DNA of 64,000 nt from VAZQ01 sp963821505 (GTDB taxonomy: Bacteria > Pseudomonadota > Alphaproteobacteria > Rhizobiales > Xanthobacteraceae), in NCBI GenBank assembly GCA_963821505.1, contig CAWGEH010000005.1:68758-132757 (forward strand), in the 5' to 3' direction. Positions 35,914-44,699 of this stretch are shown piece after piece. The translations under genes and the position numbers were made by a program. How positions within the stretch are numbered: position 1 is the stretch's first letter; each line of letters begins with the position of its first letter. The notes beneath the pieces are model-generated. The model searched no databases, was not told the DNA's origin, and saw only the letters and a program-made list of their open reading frames with translations.

Positions 35914-36855
35914 ATGAGGAAAGTCATCGGCGTCCTGGCGCTCACGCTGGTGCCCACGCTGGCAGCCGCGGCGGAGAAGCCGGATTGGGCGTTCCCGACG
36001 ACGGAGAAGGTGCAACCTCCTCCCCGGTTCGAAGGCAGCAGCGTGAGGCCTGCGCCGCCCGGCAGCACGCTGTCGATCACGCGCGCCAAGGCGGACGATA
36101 TGTACGACATCCCGAACTGGTTCCCGAGCATGTACCCGGCGATGCCAAAAATCGTGCAATACGGCAACAAGGACAAGCAGGTGCGCGCGTGCGGCTCCTG
36201 TCATCTTCCGACCGGCACCGGTCACGATGAATCCGCGTATGTGGCCGGTCTGCCGGCGTCCTATTTCATTCGCCAGATGGCCGACTGGAAGAGCGGCGAC
36301 CGCAAGTACGGCGGGACGATGGTGGCCATGGCCAAGGTCATCACGGATGCCGAGATCAAGGATGCGGCCGATTATTTTGCGTCAGTCAAGCCGAGGACCT
36401 GGATCCGGGTGGTCGAGGCCGACACCGTGCCGAAGTCCTATATCGGTCCCGGCAACAAGCGGCTCCTGCATCCGGACGGCGGCAGCGAGCCGTTGGGCAA
36501 CCGCATCATCGAGGTGCCGGAGGACGAGGAGGTCGTGGTCTACCGCGATCCCAGCTCCGGCTTTGTCGCCTATGTGCCGAAGGGCAGCATCGCCAAGGGC
36601 AGGGAACTGGCGATCAGGGGCGGCGGCGGCAAGACGCTCGCGTGCGGCATCTGCCACGGACCGACCTTGCGAGGCCTGGGCGAGGTGCCCGCGATTGCAG
36701 GACGCCATCCCAACTACATCGTGCGCCAGCTCTGGAATATGCAGAACGGCGAACGTATCGGAACCTCGGCGGCGTTGATGCAGCAGGTGGTCGAAAAGCT
36801 GAGCAACGACGACATGCTGGCGATTGCGGCCTATGCCGCGTCGCTGACGCCGTGA
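35914..36855 (+). CDS. Dihaem c-type cytochrome (c4-like)
   Basis: 313 residues from ATG 35914, fixed by GGGGGAGG upstream. A signal peptide (MRKVIGVLALTLVPTLAAAA) is followed by two cytochrome c domains. CxxCH motifs are C93-H97 (ACGSCH) and C244-H248 (ACGICH). Candidate Met ligands occur in MVAMAKVITDAE and at the end of the second domain. Each motif is followed by the AxYVAGLPASYFIRQM or AGRHPNYIVRQLWNMQ type helix seen in c4 cytochromes. It should carry electrons in the periplasm. The long inter-domain stretch (160-235) is larger than in classic c4. Confidence 0.88.
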   Translation: MRKVIGVLALTLVPTLAAAAEKPDWAFPTTEKVQPPPRFEGSSVRPAPPGSTLSITRAKADDMYDIPNWFPSMYPAMPKIVQYGNKDKQVRACGSCHLPTGTGHDESAYVAGLPASYFIRQMADWKSGDRKYGGTMVAMAKVITDAEIKDAADYFASVKPRTWIRVVEADTVPKSYIGPGNKRLLHPDGGSEPLGNRIIEVPEDEEVVVYRDPSSGFVAYVPKGSIAKGRELAIRGGGGKTLACGICHGPTLRGLGEVPAIAGRHPNYIVRQLWNMQNGERIGTSAALMQQVVEKLSNDDMLAIAAYAASLTP

Positions 36856-37108
36856 CGCAGGAGGCCGGGCGGTCCTCGTTCGTTTGACCAGGCGGTTCAG
36901 CCCGTCGGGCACGCTAGATCCCATGGCGCACGGCGAACGGGCGCCCGGTCCGACCGCATACCAGGCGGGCGGGAGCCGCGATGCCAATGCTCCATGGCAT
37001 TTCTGCGACACGCCGCGCGCTGCTGTGGCCACAGCTGGCCCGCGGCCACTATATAAGTCGCGGCGCGGTCAGCTCATCGACAACGCGCCGGTAGCAGGTT
37101 CGAATGAC

Positions 37109-38866
37109 ATGACCGTACCGACGCAATCGATCATCGACACGCGACGCCACCAGATGTTCCCCGTCCTGGAGCCGGCGGAGATCGAACGGGTGCGCCGGTT
37201 CGGCGAGGTCCGCTCATACGGGGCAGGCGAGGCGCTGGCCAAGGTCGGCGACAGGGGCCACGGCCTGACCATCATCCTGGCCGGCAATGTCGACATCACC
37301 CAGCACGACGAATCGGGTCGCCGCAAGGCGATCGTCACCCACGGTGCCGGCGCGTTCATGGGGGAGCTGGCTCAACTGGCCGGCCGGCCGGCCCTGGTGG
37401 ATGCCCACGCGCAGGGGCCGGTGGAGGCCTTGATCATCCCCCCGGACCGGCTCCGGGCGTTGCTCATTGCCGAGGCGGAGCTCGGCGAGCGGATCATGCG
37501 CGCCCTGATCCTGCGTCGCGTCGGCCTGCTGGAGACGGGCGCCGGCGGGCCGGTGATCGTCGGCCGCGCCGAGAACGGCGATGTGCTTCGGCTCGAGGGC
37601 TTTCTCTCACGCAACGGCCATCCGCATCAAAGGCTGAACCCCGACACCGATTCGGAGGCGAAGGCGCTGATCGAACGCTTTCACGTCGACCCCGGTCAGT
37701 TGCCGATCGTCCTTTGCCCGGGCGGACAGCTGTTGCGCAATCCGAGCGAGACCGAGCTCGCCCGCTGCATCGGCCTGGTCAGGCCGATCGATCCCGATCG
37801 CGTCTATGACGTAGTGGTCGTGGGCGCCGGGCCGGCGGGTCTCGCCACCGCGGTCTACGCCGCGTCCGAAGGGCTCTCCGTGCTGGTGCTCGACTGCCGC
37901 GCGTTCGGCGGCCAGGCCGGCGCCTCGGCCCGGATTGAAAACTACCTCGGCTTCCCGACCGGGATCACCGGCATGGCCTTGATGGCGCGCGCATACAACC
38001 AGGCCCAGAAATTCGGGGTCGAAATGGCGATCCCCGATGAGGTGGTCGGCCTTGCGGCCCTCGACGATCCGAACCGGAGCGCCTTCGCCTTGAAGCTGTC
38101 GAACGATGAGCGGGTCAGCGCCCGCTCGGTCGTCATCGCCAGCGGAGCGCGCTATCGTCGCCTCGGGGTCAAGGATCTGGAAGCCTTCGAGGCCTCGAGT
38201 GTCCACTACTGGGCATCCCCTCTGGAGGGCAGGCTGTGCGCCGGTCAGGAGGTGGCGCTCGTGGGCGGCGGCAATTCCGCGGGCCAGGCAGTGGTCTATC
38301 TGGCGAGCCAAGCCGCCAAGGTCTGGCTGCTGGTGCGCGGACCGGGCCTGGAATCCGCCATGTCGCGCTATCTCGTGGACCGCATCGCCGGACTCTCCAA
38401 CGTGGAGGTGGTGACGCAGGTCGAGGTCAGCGCCCTGGAAGGTGGCGACGGCACGCTCGAGGCGATCCGCTGGCGCCGAGGCAAGTCGGGCGAGGAGGTG
38501 CGGCGGCCGATCCGCCATCTGTTCCTCTTTATCGGAGCGCAGCCGAACACGGACTGGCTATCCGGATCCGGCGTGGCGCTCGACGCCAAAGGGTTTGTGC
38601 TGACCGGCGGCGACGCCCGCGGCGAACACCGCCCGCTGGAAACCAGTAGGCGCGGCGTCTTTGCCATCGGCGACGTCCGTTCCGGTTCGGTCAAGCGGGT
38701 CGCGGCGGCGGTCGGTGAGGGCGCACAGGTGGTGGCGACGCTGCATGCCTTCTTGGCCGCGGCCGACCGCGCCCCGGCCGCCATCGGTCAGCCTGCTGCC
38801 ATTGAAGTTCGATTGAGTCCGGGAGCATCTCAGACTGCTCCCATCAACATCAGGAGCGATTCATGA
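37109..38866 (+). CDS. Cyclic-nucleotide-binding domain fused to thioredoxin-reductase-like FAD domain
   Basis: 585 residues from ATG 37109. Residues about 15-140 form a cNMP-binding beta-roll (GHGLTIILAGNVDITQHDES, GAFMGELAQLAGRPA). A short alpha/beta linker (150-225) leads to a pyridine nucleotide-disulfide oxidoreductase with the FAD motif GAGPAGL at 239-245, GGQAGASARIENYLGFPTGI, and the NADPH motif VGGGNSAGQ at 385-393. The CxxC redox pair of thioredoxin reductase is absent: the position reads VHYWASPLE (366-374). Electrons must therefore leave by another route. The gene overlaps a small DUF2188-like gene by four bases and follows a dihaem cytochrome. Confidence 0.9.
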   Translation: MTVPTQSIIDTRRHQMFPVLEPAEIERVRRFGEVRSYGAGEALAKVGDRGHGLTIILAGNVDITQHDESGRRKAIVTHGAGAFMGELAQLAGRPALVDAHAQGPVEALIIPPDRLRALLIAEAELGERIMRALILRRVGLLETGAGGPVIVGRAENGDVLRLEGFLSRNGHPHQRLNPDTDSEAKALIERFHVDPGQLPIVLCPGGQLLRNPSETELARCIGLVRPIDPDRVYDVVVVGAGPAGLATAVYAASEGLSVLVLDCRAFGGQAGASARIENYLGFPTGITGMALMARAYNQAQKFGVEMAIPDEVVGLAALDDPNRSAFALKLSNDERVSARSVVIASGARYRRLGVKDLEAFEASSVHYWASPLEGRLCAGQEVALVGGGNSAGQAVVYLASQAAKVWLLVRGPGLESAMSRYLVDRIAGLSNVEVVTQVEVSALEGGDGTLEAIRWRRGKSGEEVRRPIRHLFLFIGAQPNTDWLSGSGVALDAKGFVLTGGDARGEHRPLETSRRGVFAIGDVRSGSVKRVAAAVGEGAQVVATLHAFLAAADRAPAAIGQPAAIEVRLSPGASQTAPINIRSDS

Positions 38867-39102
38867 CCAGGATCACGTATGAAATCGTCGAGCACGACGG
38901 CGGCTGGGCCTACCGGGTCGATGGCGTGTTTTCCGAGACCTTTCCTTCCCACGACCTGGCCCGCAAGGCGGCCGAGCGTGCGGCCAAGGAACAAGTCATC
39001 CCGGGAGAGACGACTGGCATCTCGTACGAGGACGAGGAGGGGCATTGGCACGACGAAGTGTCAAAAGGCGATGATCGACCCGAGACCGACGTCGAGGGCT
39101 GA
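38863..39102 (+). CDS. Small acidic protein, DUF2188-like
   Basis: 79 residues; the ATG overlaps the preceding stop (ATGA), so translation is coupled to the redox fusion. The sequence ITYEIVEHDGGWAYRVDGVF followed by PSHDLARKAAERAAKEQ fits the DUF2188 pattern of a short beta-hairpin plus helix. The C terminus is acidic (YEDEEGHWHDEVSKGDDRPE). Function unknown; coupling suggests it acts with the fusion protein. Confidence 0.75.
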   Translation: MTRITYEIVEHDGGWAYRVDGVFSETFPSHDLARKAAERAAKEQVIPGETTGISYEDEEGHWHDEVSKGDDRPETDVEG

Positions 39103-39264
39103 ATGAGTGCGCGAAGGTCCCATGAGCCGCGCGGCCTCGGGCCTCCTTGCGCCTTTCCTGACCGGACGCAAAAAATTCCTTTGAGCGCTTCATCAGCAAA
39201 GCAAAGCTGACGCGATGCGATGCGACGTTAGGTGCCGCCTTGCTGCGCGCGCTTCGCTTCGGGC

Positions 39265-41556
39265 CTAGTCGGCGGCGACCAACTCGGGCGGCGTGAATGC
39301 GCGAACCGCCGGTACCGGCGCATCCCAGCGCTCGATCTCGACCAGGGCCGTGAGCGCGCTCGTGCCTTGCGCGAGCGGCGAGGTCCCGATGTCGAGCGTG
39401 AGCACGTTGGGATTGCCGTGCCGCTCGGGCGCTCCCGTTTCCGCCGGATCGAACCATGCGCCTGTTGCCATGACGACGACCCCCGGCATCACGCCGGTGT
39501 CGATCACCGCGCCGGCGAGACAGGCGCCGCGGGCATTGAACAGGCGCACCACGTCGCCGTCGCTGATGCCGCGTGGCGCCGCGTCTCCGGGGCTGATGCG
39601 GACCGGCTCGCGCCCCGCAACCTTGTGCCCGCGGGACACCGGTCCCGGGTCCATCTGGCTGTGCAGACGGCTTGCGGGCTGGTGCGTTACCAGGTGGAGC
39701 GGCCAGCGTTCCGCGCTCGCGCTTCCGAGCCATTCCGCCGGCGGCATCCAGGCCGGGTGCGGCGGGCAGTCCGCATAGTCGAAGCCGGCGACGGCATCGG
39801 AAACGATCTCGATCCGTCCTGACGGCGTCTTAAGCGGATGGCGTGCGGGATCGCGCCGGAAATCCTCGAACAGCACGTAGTCGCGCGCGGGCGGGGGCAA
39901 CTCGACGAAGCCCTCGGCCCAGAATTGCTGGAAGCCGGGGAGCGCCACACCTTTGGCGGCCGCGCTCGCGCGCACCTGGTCGTAGACCCATTGGCACCAG
40001 CCCATCTCGTCGCGGTCCTCGGTGAACGCGGTCTCGTAGTTGAGCCGCCGCGCCAGCGAGCGGAAGATGTCGAAGTCGTTCCTGGCGTCGCCGACCGGAT
40101 CGATGGCGCGGTGCATGGCGAGAACGAACGAATCCCGCGACGAGCCGCCGACGTCGTTGCGCTCGAGCGTGGTGGTGGCCGGCAGCACGATGTCGGCGTG
40201 GCGCGCGGTCGGCGTCCACCAGCTCTCGTGCACGATCACCGTCTCGGGTCTCTGCCAGGCCCGCCGCAGCCGGTTCAGATCCTGGTGGTGATGGAACGGA
40301 TTGCCGCCCGCCCAATAGACCAGCCGGATGTCGGGATAGACGCAGCGGCGGCCGTTGAATTGGTAGCTGTCGCCGGGAGCGAGCAGCATGTCGGAGATGC
40401 GGGCGACAGGAATCATCGCGCGCGCCGGGTTGAGCGGCAGCGGCACCTCGGGTCCCGCCACATCCACGCGCGGAACGCCGATGCTGTTGGTCGAGCCGTG
40501 GCCGAACGCAAAACCGCCGCCAGGGAGACCGATGCCCCCCAGCATCGCCGCCAGCACGATCGCCGCCCAGTACGGCTGCTCGCCATGATGCGCGCGCTGC
40601 AGCGACCACGCGCAGGTGATCATGCTGCGAGTTGCGGCCGCGCGGCGCGCAAGCTCGCGGATAGTGTCGGCGCCGACGCCAGTGATCGGCTGAGCCCATT
40701 CCGCGTCTTTGGGCACTCCGTCGTCGAGGCCAAGGAGATAACGGCGGAACGCTTCGAAGCCGGTGCAATAGCTCGCGACGAACGGTGCGTCGTAACACTC
40801 CTCGCTGAGCAGCGTGTGCGCCATCGCCAGCATCAGCGCGGTATCTGTATTGGGCCGGATCGGAATCCACTGCGCGCCGAGAAAGTCGGGAGCATCGGAC
40901 TTGAGCGGACTGATGGAGACGAATTCGATGCCGGCCTCCTTCGCCCGCCGCAGCCACGCCTCCATGCTGTGAGCGCCGGCGCCGCCCGAGGTCACCTGGC
41001 CGTTCTTGGTGGCGAGCCCGCCGAACGCGAGCATCAGGCGCGTGTGCTTGACGATCGACGACCAGTCCGTGACCTGGCCGACCACCGGCTGGAACGTGCC
41101 AATCACCCGCGGGAGGATGTATTGCGCCGCGCCGAAGCTGTAGTTGCCGACCTGGTCGACGCAGCCGCCGCCGAGGAACAGGAACCGCCGCAGCAGGCTG
41201 CGGGCATGGTGCACGCGGCCCGCCGACGACCATCCGTAGGAGCCGCCGAGGATCGCGGCGCTGCCGAATCTCTCGCGCACGCGCGCCAGCTCCGCGGCAA
41301 CAGCGGCGAGGGCTTCGTCCCAAGACACTTCGTGGAAGCGATCGGTGCCGGTGCGTTCCTTGCCCTCGCGCCAGCCCGCGCGAATGGCCGGCCGCGCGAT
41401 GCGCAGCGGCGAGTGCACCATCTCCGGGATGGCATCGAGCATGTTCGACGGCGCGGGATCGCGCGCGAACGGCTCGCAGCCGACCACGCGGCCGTTCTCG
41501 ACCAGGGCCGTGAAGGCGCCCCAATGGGCCAGCGAAGGGAAGCGTGCGGCGGTCAT
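39265..41556 (-). CDS. Molybdopterin oxidoreductase, biotin/DMSO sulfoxide reductase (BisC-like)
   Basis: 763 residues. No N-terminal [4Fe-4S] cysteine motif and no signal peptide are present, so it is a cytoplasmic BisC-type enzyme rather than a periplasmic TorA. The molybdenum-ligand region reads GGSYGWSSAGRVHHARS (about 104-120), with Ser as the expected ligand. Other family blocks: GQVTSGGAGAHSMEAWL, WAGGNPFHHHQDLNRLRRAW, RHADIVLPATTTLERND and HLVTHQPASRLHSQMD. Such enzymes reduce biotin sulfoxide, methionine sulfoxide or N-oxides using a bis-MGD cofactor. It needs molybdenum cofactor genes elsewhere. Confidence 0.92.
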   Translation of the reverse strand: MTAARFPSLAHWGAFTALVENGRVVGCEPFARDPAPSNMLDAIPEMVHSPLRIARPAIRAGWREGKERTGTDRFHEVSWDEALAAVAAELARVRERFGSAAILGGSYGWSSAGRVHHARSLLRRFLFLGGGCVDQVGNYSFGAAQYILPRVIGTFQPVVGQVTDWSSIVKHTRLMLAFGGLATKNGQVTSGGAGAHSMEAWLRRAKEAGIEFVSISPLKSDAPDFLGAQWIPIRPNTDTALMLAMAHTLLSEECYDAPFVASYCTGFEAFRRYLLGLDDGVPKDAEWAQPITGVGADTIRELARRAAATRSMITCAWSLQRAHHGEQPYWAAIVLAAMLGGIGLPGGGFAFGHGSTNSIGVPRVDVAGPEVPLPLNPARAMIPVARISDMLLAPGDSYQFNGRRCVYPDIRLVYWAGGNPFHHHQDLNRLRRAWQRPETVIVHESWWTPTARHADIVLPATTTLERNDVGGSSRDSFVLAMHRAIDPVGDARNDFDIFRSLARRLNYETAFTEDRDEMGWCQWVYDQVRASAAAKGVALPGFQQFWAEGFVELPPPARDYVLFEDFRRDPARHPLKTPSGRIEIVSDAVAGFDYADCPPHPAWMPPAEWLGSASAERWPLHLVTHQPASRLHSQMDPGPVSRGHKVAGREPVRISPGDAAPRGISDGDVVRLFNARGACLAGAVIDTGVMPGVVVMATGAWFDPAETGAPERHGNPNVLTLDIGTSPLAQGTSALTALVEIERWDAPVPAVRAFTPPELVAAD

Positions 41557-41983
41557 GGTGTTCCGGCCAATGTTGGTTGGGCCGCAGGATGGGCCTTTTG
41601 CGGACGAGACTCAACTCTCAGCGCGGGAGCGCGGCCTTGCCCGCGGTGGCCGGGATGAAGGCTTCGGGTCATATTAACCCTGTCCAACAATTCGGCCTGG
41701 AAAGTAAGGCTGCGAGTTTTAGCAACGAGCTGATCATGGCGCCTCATCGATGAGCTAGGGTCCTTCCTGCCGCGATCGCATCCACACCTTGCTGGCAGAC
41801 TTCATGCTGGCAGAGTTCATCAGCGCAAGCGTGGTTGCGGCGGCGGGTACACACGCTTTGCAAGAAAATCGAGGTGGACAGGATGCCCGCAGCGCGATTG
41901 GATCAAAGTCCAAATCCAACGCGACCGAACGCCTGCGGCCGTGACGCAGGAATGAACGTCCCTGACCAACCGTTGCTGAACCG
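41557..41983. other. Divergent intergenic region, no gene seen
   Basis: 427 bases between the molybdoenzyme and the gene at 41984. Only short shadow-type frames cross it. It should carry promoters for both neighbours, which I could not place. Confidence 0.45.
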
Positions 41984-42970
41984 ATGCACAAGCTCCAACT
42001 GACGCTGGCTTGCGGCCGCTACGATCGTACCCAGCCGCTGATTGATGGCAGGGTGCAGCCCGAAGGCGTGGATCTGACGTTCCTCCCGCTGCGACCGGGC
42101 GAGACCTTCTGGCGCATGCTGAACCACGGCGAGTTCGACATATCCGAAATGTCGCTTTCCTCGTACACCATCCTGCGCTCGGAAGGCGACACGCGCTTCA
42201 TTGCGATTCCGGTCTTTCCGTCGCGGATCTTCCGTCACTCGGCGATCTATGTGCGCGCCAACTCCGGTATTGAGAGGCCCGAACATCTGAAGGGCAAGCG
42301 CGTCGGCGTCGGCGACTACCAGATGACCGCGGCGGTTTGGGTCCGCGGATTGCTCATGCACGAGTACGGCGTTGCGCCCGGCGATATCGTGTGGGTCACC
42401 GGCAAGCCGGTCCGCTCCATTACGCCGCCTGACGGCGTCAAACTGGAGCCTCTTCCAGCCGATGCCACGCTGGAGGGGATGCTCGGGCGCGGCGAGATCG
42501 ACGCTCTGATATCCGTCATGATCCCCAGCGGGCTCGGCAGAACCGTTCGGCGGCTGTTCCGCGATTCGCGCAAGGTCGAGATCGCGTACTACAAGAAGAC
42601 AGGGATCTTCCCCATCATGCACACCCTCGTGCTGAAAACCGGTCTTTACATGGAGAAACCTTGGCTCGCGATAAGCTTCTACCGCGCCTTCTGCAGAGCA
42701 CGCGACCTCGCTCACCGGTCGATGTACGACACGGATGCGTTGACGGTCAGCCTGCCATGGGTGATCGACGAGGTGGAGGCGACGCGCGCGATATTCGGGC
42801 CGCAGATCTGGGACTATTCAATCGAAGGCAGCCGCGCGACGCTGGATGCCCTCGTAAACTATCTTGACGAGCAGAAACTTTCGCGGCGTCGGATGAGCAT
42901 CGATGAGCTCTTCGTGTCCAACATCAATCCAGGTCTCGACGATTATCTTCGAGCAACCGGCGAGGACTGA
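41984..42970 (+). CDS. 4,5-dihydroxyphthalate decarboxylase-like / ABC-type substrate-binding fold protein
   Basis: 328 residues without a signal peptide. It has a type II periplasmic-binding fold: LACGRYDRTQPLIDGRVQPE, GVDLTFLPLRPGETFWRML, SEMSLSSYTILRSEGD, and IFRHSAIYVRANSGI. This is the Pht5 family (4,5-dihydroxyphthalate decarboxylase), whose members are also often annotated as ABC substrate-binding proteins. Absence of a secretion signal supports an enzyme in the cytosol. No other phthalate-pathway genes are in the window, so the true substrate may differ. Confidence 0.83.
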   Translation: MHKLQLTLACGRYDRTQPLIDGRVQPEGVDLTFLPLRPGETFWRMLNHGEFDISEMSLSSYTILRSEGDTRFIAIPVFPSRIFRHSAIYVRANSGIERPEHLKGKRVGVGDYQMTAAVWVRGLLMHEYGVAPGDIVWVTGKPVRSITPPDGVKLEPLPADATLEGMLGRGEIDALISVMIPSGLGRTVRRLFRDSRKVEIAYYKKTGIFPIMHTLVLKTGLYMEKPWLAISFYRAFCRARDLAHRSMYDTDALTVSLPWVIDEVEATRAIFGPQIWDYSIEGSRATLDALVNYLDEQKLSRRRMSIDELFVSNINPGLDDYLRATGED

Positions 42971-43249
42971 TGCGACCCCACGACGGGGCCAAGACGCAGG
43001 ACGTGGAGACGCGCCGAGGTTGTCGGCTCGGTCCTTCCAGGCGGCTCGTATCCGGAGCCGGCCGCCGGGATTGGCGCCTGCACCGTGGCGCGCAAGCCAT
43101 GCCGGGCCTGCCGCGCTCGATTATGGAACGGGCCGCTATCCGGGGCTCGCGTTGATGGCGTCGACCCCGCTCGATCGCACGCGCGGAGGGACCAGGCCCG
43201 GGCGTAGGTCGGAAAGCGTCCGCAGGCGTCCGTGCGGATCATGCGCGGG

Positions 43250-44620
43250 TCAGACCATCAGATCGAAGTGATGTAAGATCGCCGAGAAGTCGTAGGGCTG
43301 CTGCGCGATGCCGCTGCTGTCCGGCGATGCGTAGTGGGCGCCGGCGGTGTTGCCGTTGTCGCGTGCCACCGACCACATCGACAGCCGTGCGACATTGTTG
43401 TCGGTCTGAGCGTAATCGAGCAGCGTCTGCGCATCGGCCAGCGTGAACACCTCGGAGCTGACGTCGTTGACGCCGATCATCGGCGTGATGCCGATCTTGG
43501 ACGACGAGCCCAGGTCGCTGATCTGCTTTTCGGTGGCGATCGCCGCGTTGATGGCGTCGAGCCCCATCTGGCCGCCATTGTCGACCGACGTCCCGTAGTC
43601 CATCGCCATGAGGTTGACCACGTCGATCTTCAGCCCGTCCTGCTTGGCGCTCGCAAGGACGTTGAGCCCGTCGGGGGTCAAGCCTGTCGGCAACACCGGC
43701 AGCGTGAAGGAGATGGTCAGGCCGGGATTGGCGGCTTCGAGACCCACGAGGGCTTGATCGCGCAGCGTTATTGAATGCTGATCCTGCACTGCCGCCCCTT
43801 CGATGTCGAAATCGAGGGAGTTGATATGGTAGCGGTCGATTACCGTCTGATATTCCGCCTGCAGGCTGGCCGCACTGGTGGCGGTCAGCGCAGCTTCCTG
43901 GCCCGCAGCGCCGCCGAATGAGATGGTGACGTGGCCGCCCGCCGCTTGGATTGCCTGCACCTGCGACAGGATGGTCGTGCCGTTGGCCAATGTATCGTCG
44001 CTGATCGTGCCGGTGCCTTGCCACCCGATGCCCTTGTCAGAGCTCAGGACGAACGCGAGCGTGAAATTCTGGATGCCGGACGCGGCGGCGATTGCTGACA
44101 GATTGTCAGCCACCGGCATGGCCATGTCGATGTAGGGGCTGAACTCGTGCGCGTGGCCTTCGCCGCCGGGGCCGCCGGGCGAGACCGCGGCCGTATGCAC
44201 CGCGATCGGGTCGGCCGCGGCGGACGAACCCGCCGCATCGAGGGCTGCCACCGAGAACGTGTAGGTGCTGTCCGCCGCCAAGTTGGTGACGGTATAGTGG
44301 GTGCTGGTGGTGGTCGCAATCTGGTGGTCGTCTTCGAAGATCACGTAGCCGGTGACGGTGCCGTTGCCGGGCACGGTCGATGCATTCCAGTTCAGGCTCG
44401 TGGCGCCGGACGTTACGGCAGCGGCGAGGCCGGTAGGCACGGTTGGGACGTTATGCGACGGATCGACCGCGGCGACGACGGTCCAGGGCTGCCCGGAGGC
44501 GCCGTTGTGGTGGGTGGGATCGTTGCCCTGTGTCCACCAGTTGGCCTGATAGTTGACAGAAGCTGTCACTAGCAATCGGGAAGCGTCATCACGCTTGCTT
44601 ACTCCCGATTTTTCAGGCAT
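43250..44620 (-). CDS. Glycoside hydrolase family 18 chitinase, 5' end probably replaced
   Basis: The 456-codon frame contains, in order, the end of a chitin-binding module (NYQANWWTQGNDPTHHNGAS), a fibronectin type III domain (about 65-145), and a GH18 barrel with VTISFGGAAGQE and the catalytic INSLDFDIEG near residue 285, where the last Glu is the proton donor. It should cleave chitin-like polymers. The first 15-20 codons (MPEKSGVSKRDDASR) are unlike the module's usual N-terminal strand, have no ribosome site, and lie inside a terminator-like hairpin (44574-44613). The native sequence seems to end near 44565, next to the integrase gene, so the gene was probably cut by the mobile element. 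Confidence 0.8.
   Translation of the reverse strand: MPEKSGVSKRDDASRLLVTASVNYQANWWTQGNDPTHHNGASGQPWTVVAAVDPSHNVPTVPTGLAAAVTSGATSLNWNASTVPGNGTVTGYVIFEDDHQIATTTSTHYTVTNLAADSTYTFSVAALDAAGSSAAADPIAVHTAAVSPGGPGGEGHAHEFSPYIDMAMPVADNLSAIAAASGIQNFTLAFVLSSDKGIGWQGTGTISDDTLANGTTILSQVQAIQAAGGHVTISFGGAAGQEAALTATSAASLQAEYQTVIDRYHINSLDFDIEGAAVQDQHSITLRDQALVGLEAANPGLTISFTLPVLPTGLTPDGLNVLASAKQDGLKIDVVNLMAMDYGTSVDNGGQMGLDAINAAIATEKQISDLGSSSKIGITPMIGVNDVSSEVFTLADAQTLLDYAQTDNNVARLSMWSVARDNGNTAGAHYASPDSSGIAQQPYDFSAILHHFDLMV
44574..44613 (+). terminator. Terminator-like hairpin at element left end
   Basis: AATCGGGA (44574-44581) pairs with TCCCGATT (44603-44610), with an inner AGCG/CGCT pairing, followed by a T run to 44613. 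On the plus strand this has the form of a Rho-independent terminator and would insulate the integrase gene from transcription entering from the left. It overlaps the first codons of the chitinase frame on the other strand. Confidence 0.55.
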
Positions 44621-44652
44621 TTTTATCTATATGTTGCAATCATGAACAGTCA

Positions 44653-44678
44653 GGGGGAAGCACGCTCCCGCTTCCCCC
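44653..44678 (+). promoter_or_regulatory. 9-bp hairpin directly before the integrase start
   Basis: GGGGGAAGC (44653-44661) and GCTTCCCCC (44670-44678) are perfect inverted repeats with an 8-base loop, ending one base before the ATG at 44679. It could fold in the mRNA leader and control integrase translation, or be an operator or arm-type recombinase site. Start codons at 44691 and 44700 lie just beyond it. Confidence 0.55.
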
Positions 44679-44699
44679 ATGCTTCCCGAGATGCACCCA

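Noticed and set aside
37040..37110. tRNA-like stretch ending in GCAGGTTCGAATGAC
   Set aside because: The T-loop-like GTTCGAAT is present but no acceptor stem or anticodon arm can be formed around it.
39838..41658. 606-codon plus-strand frame and 594-codon minus frame
   Set aside because: Shadows of the BisC-like gene, which alone carries recognisable motifs.
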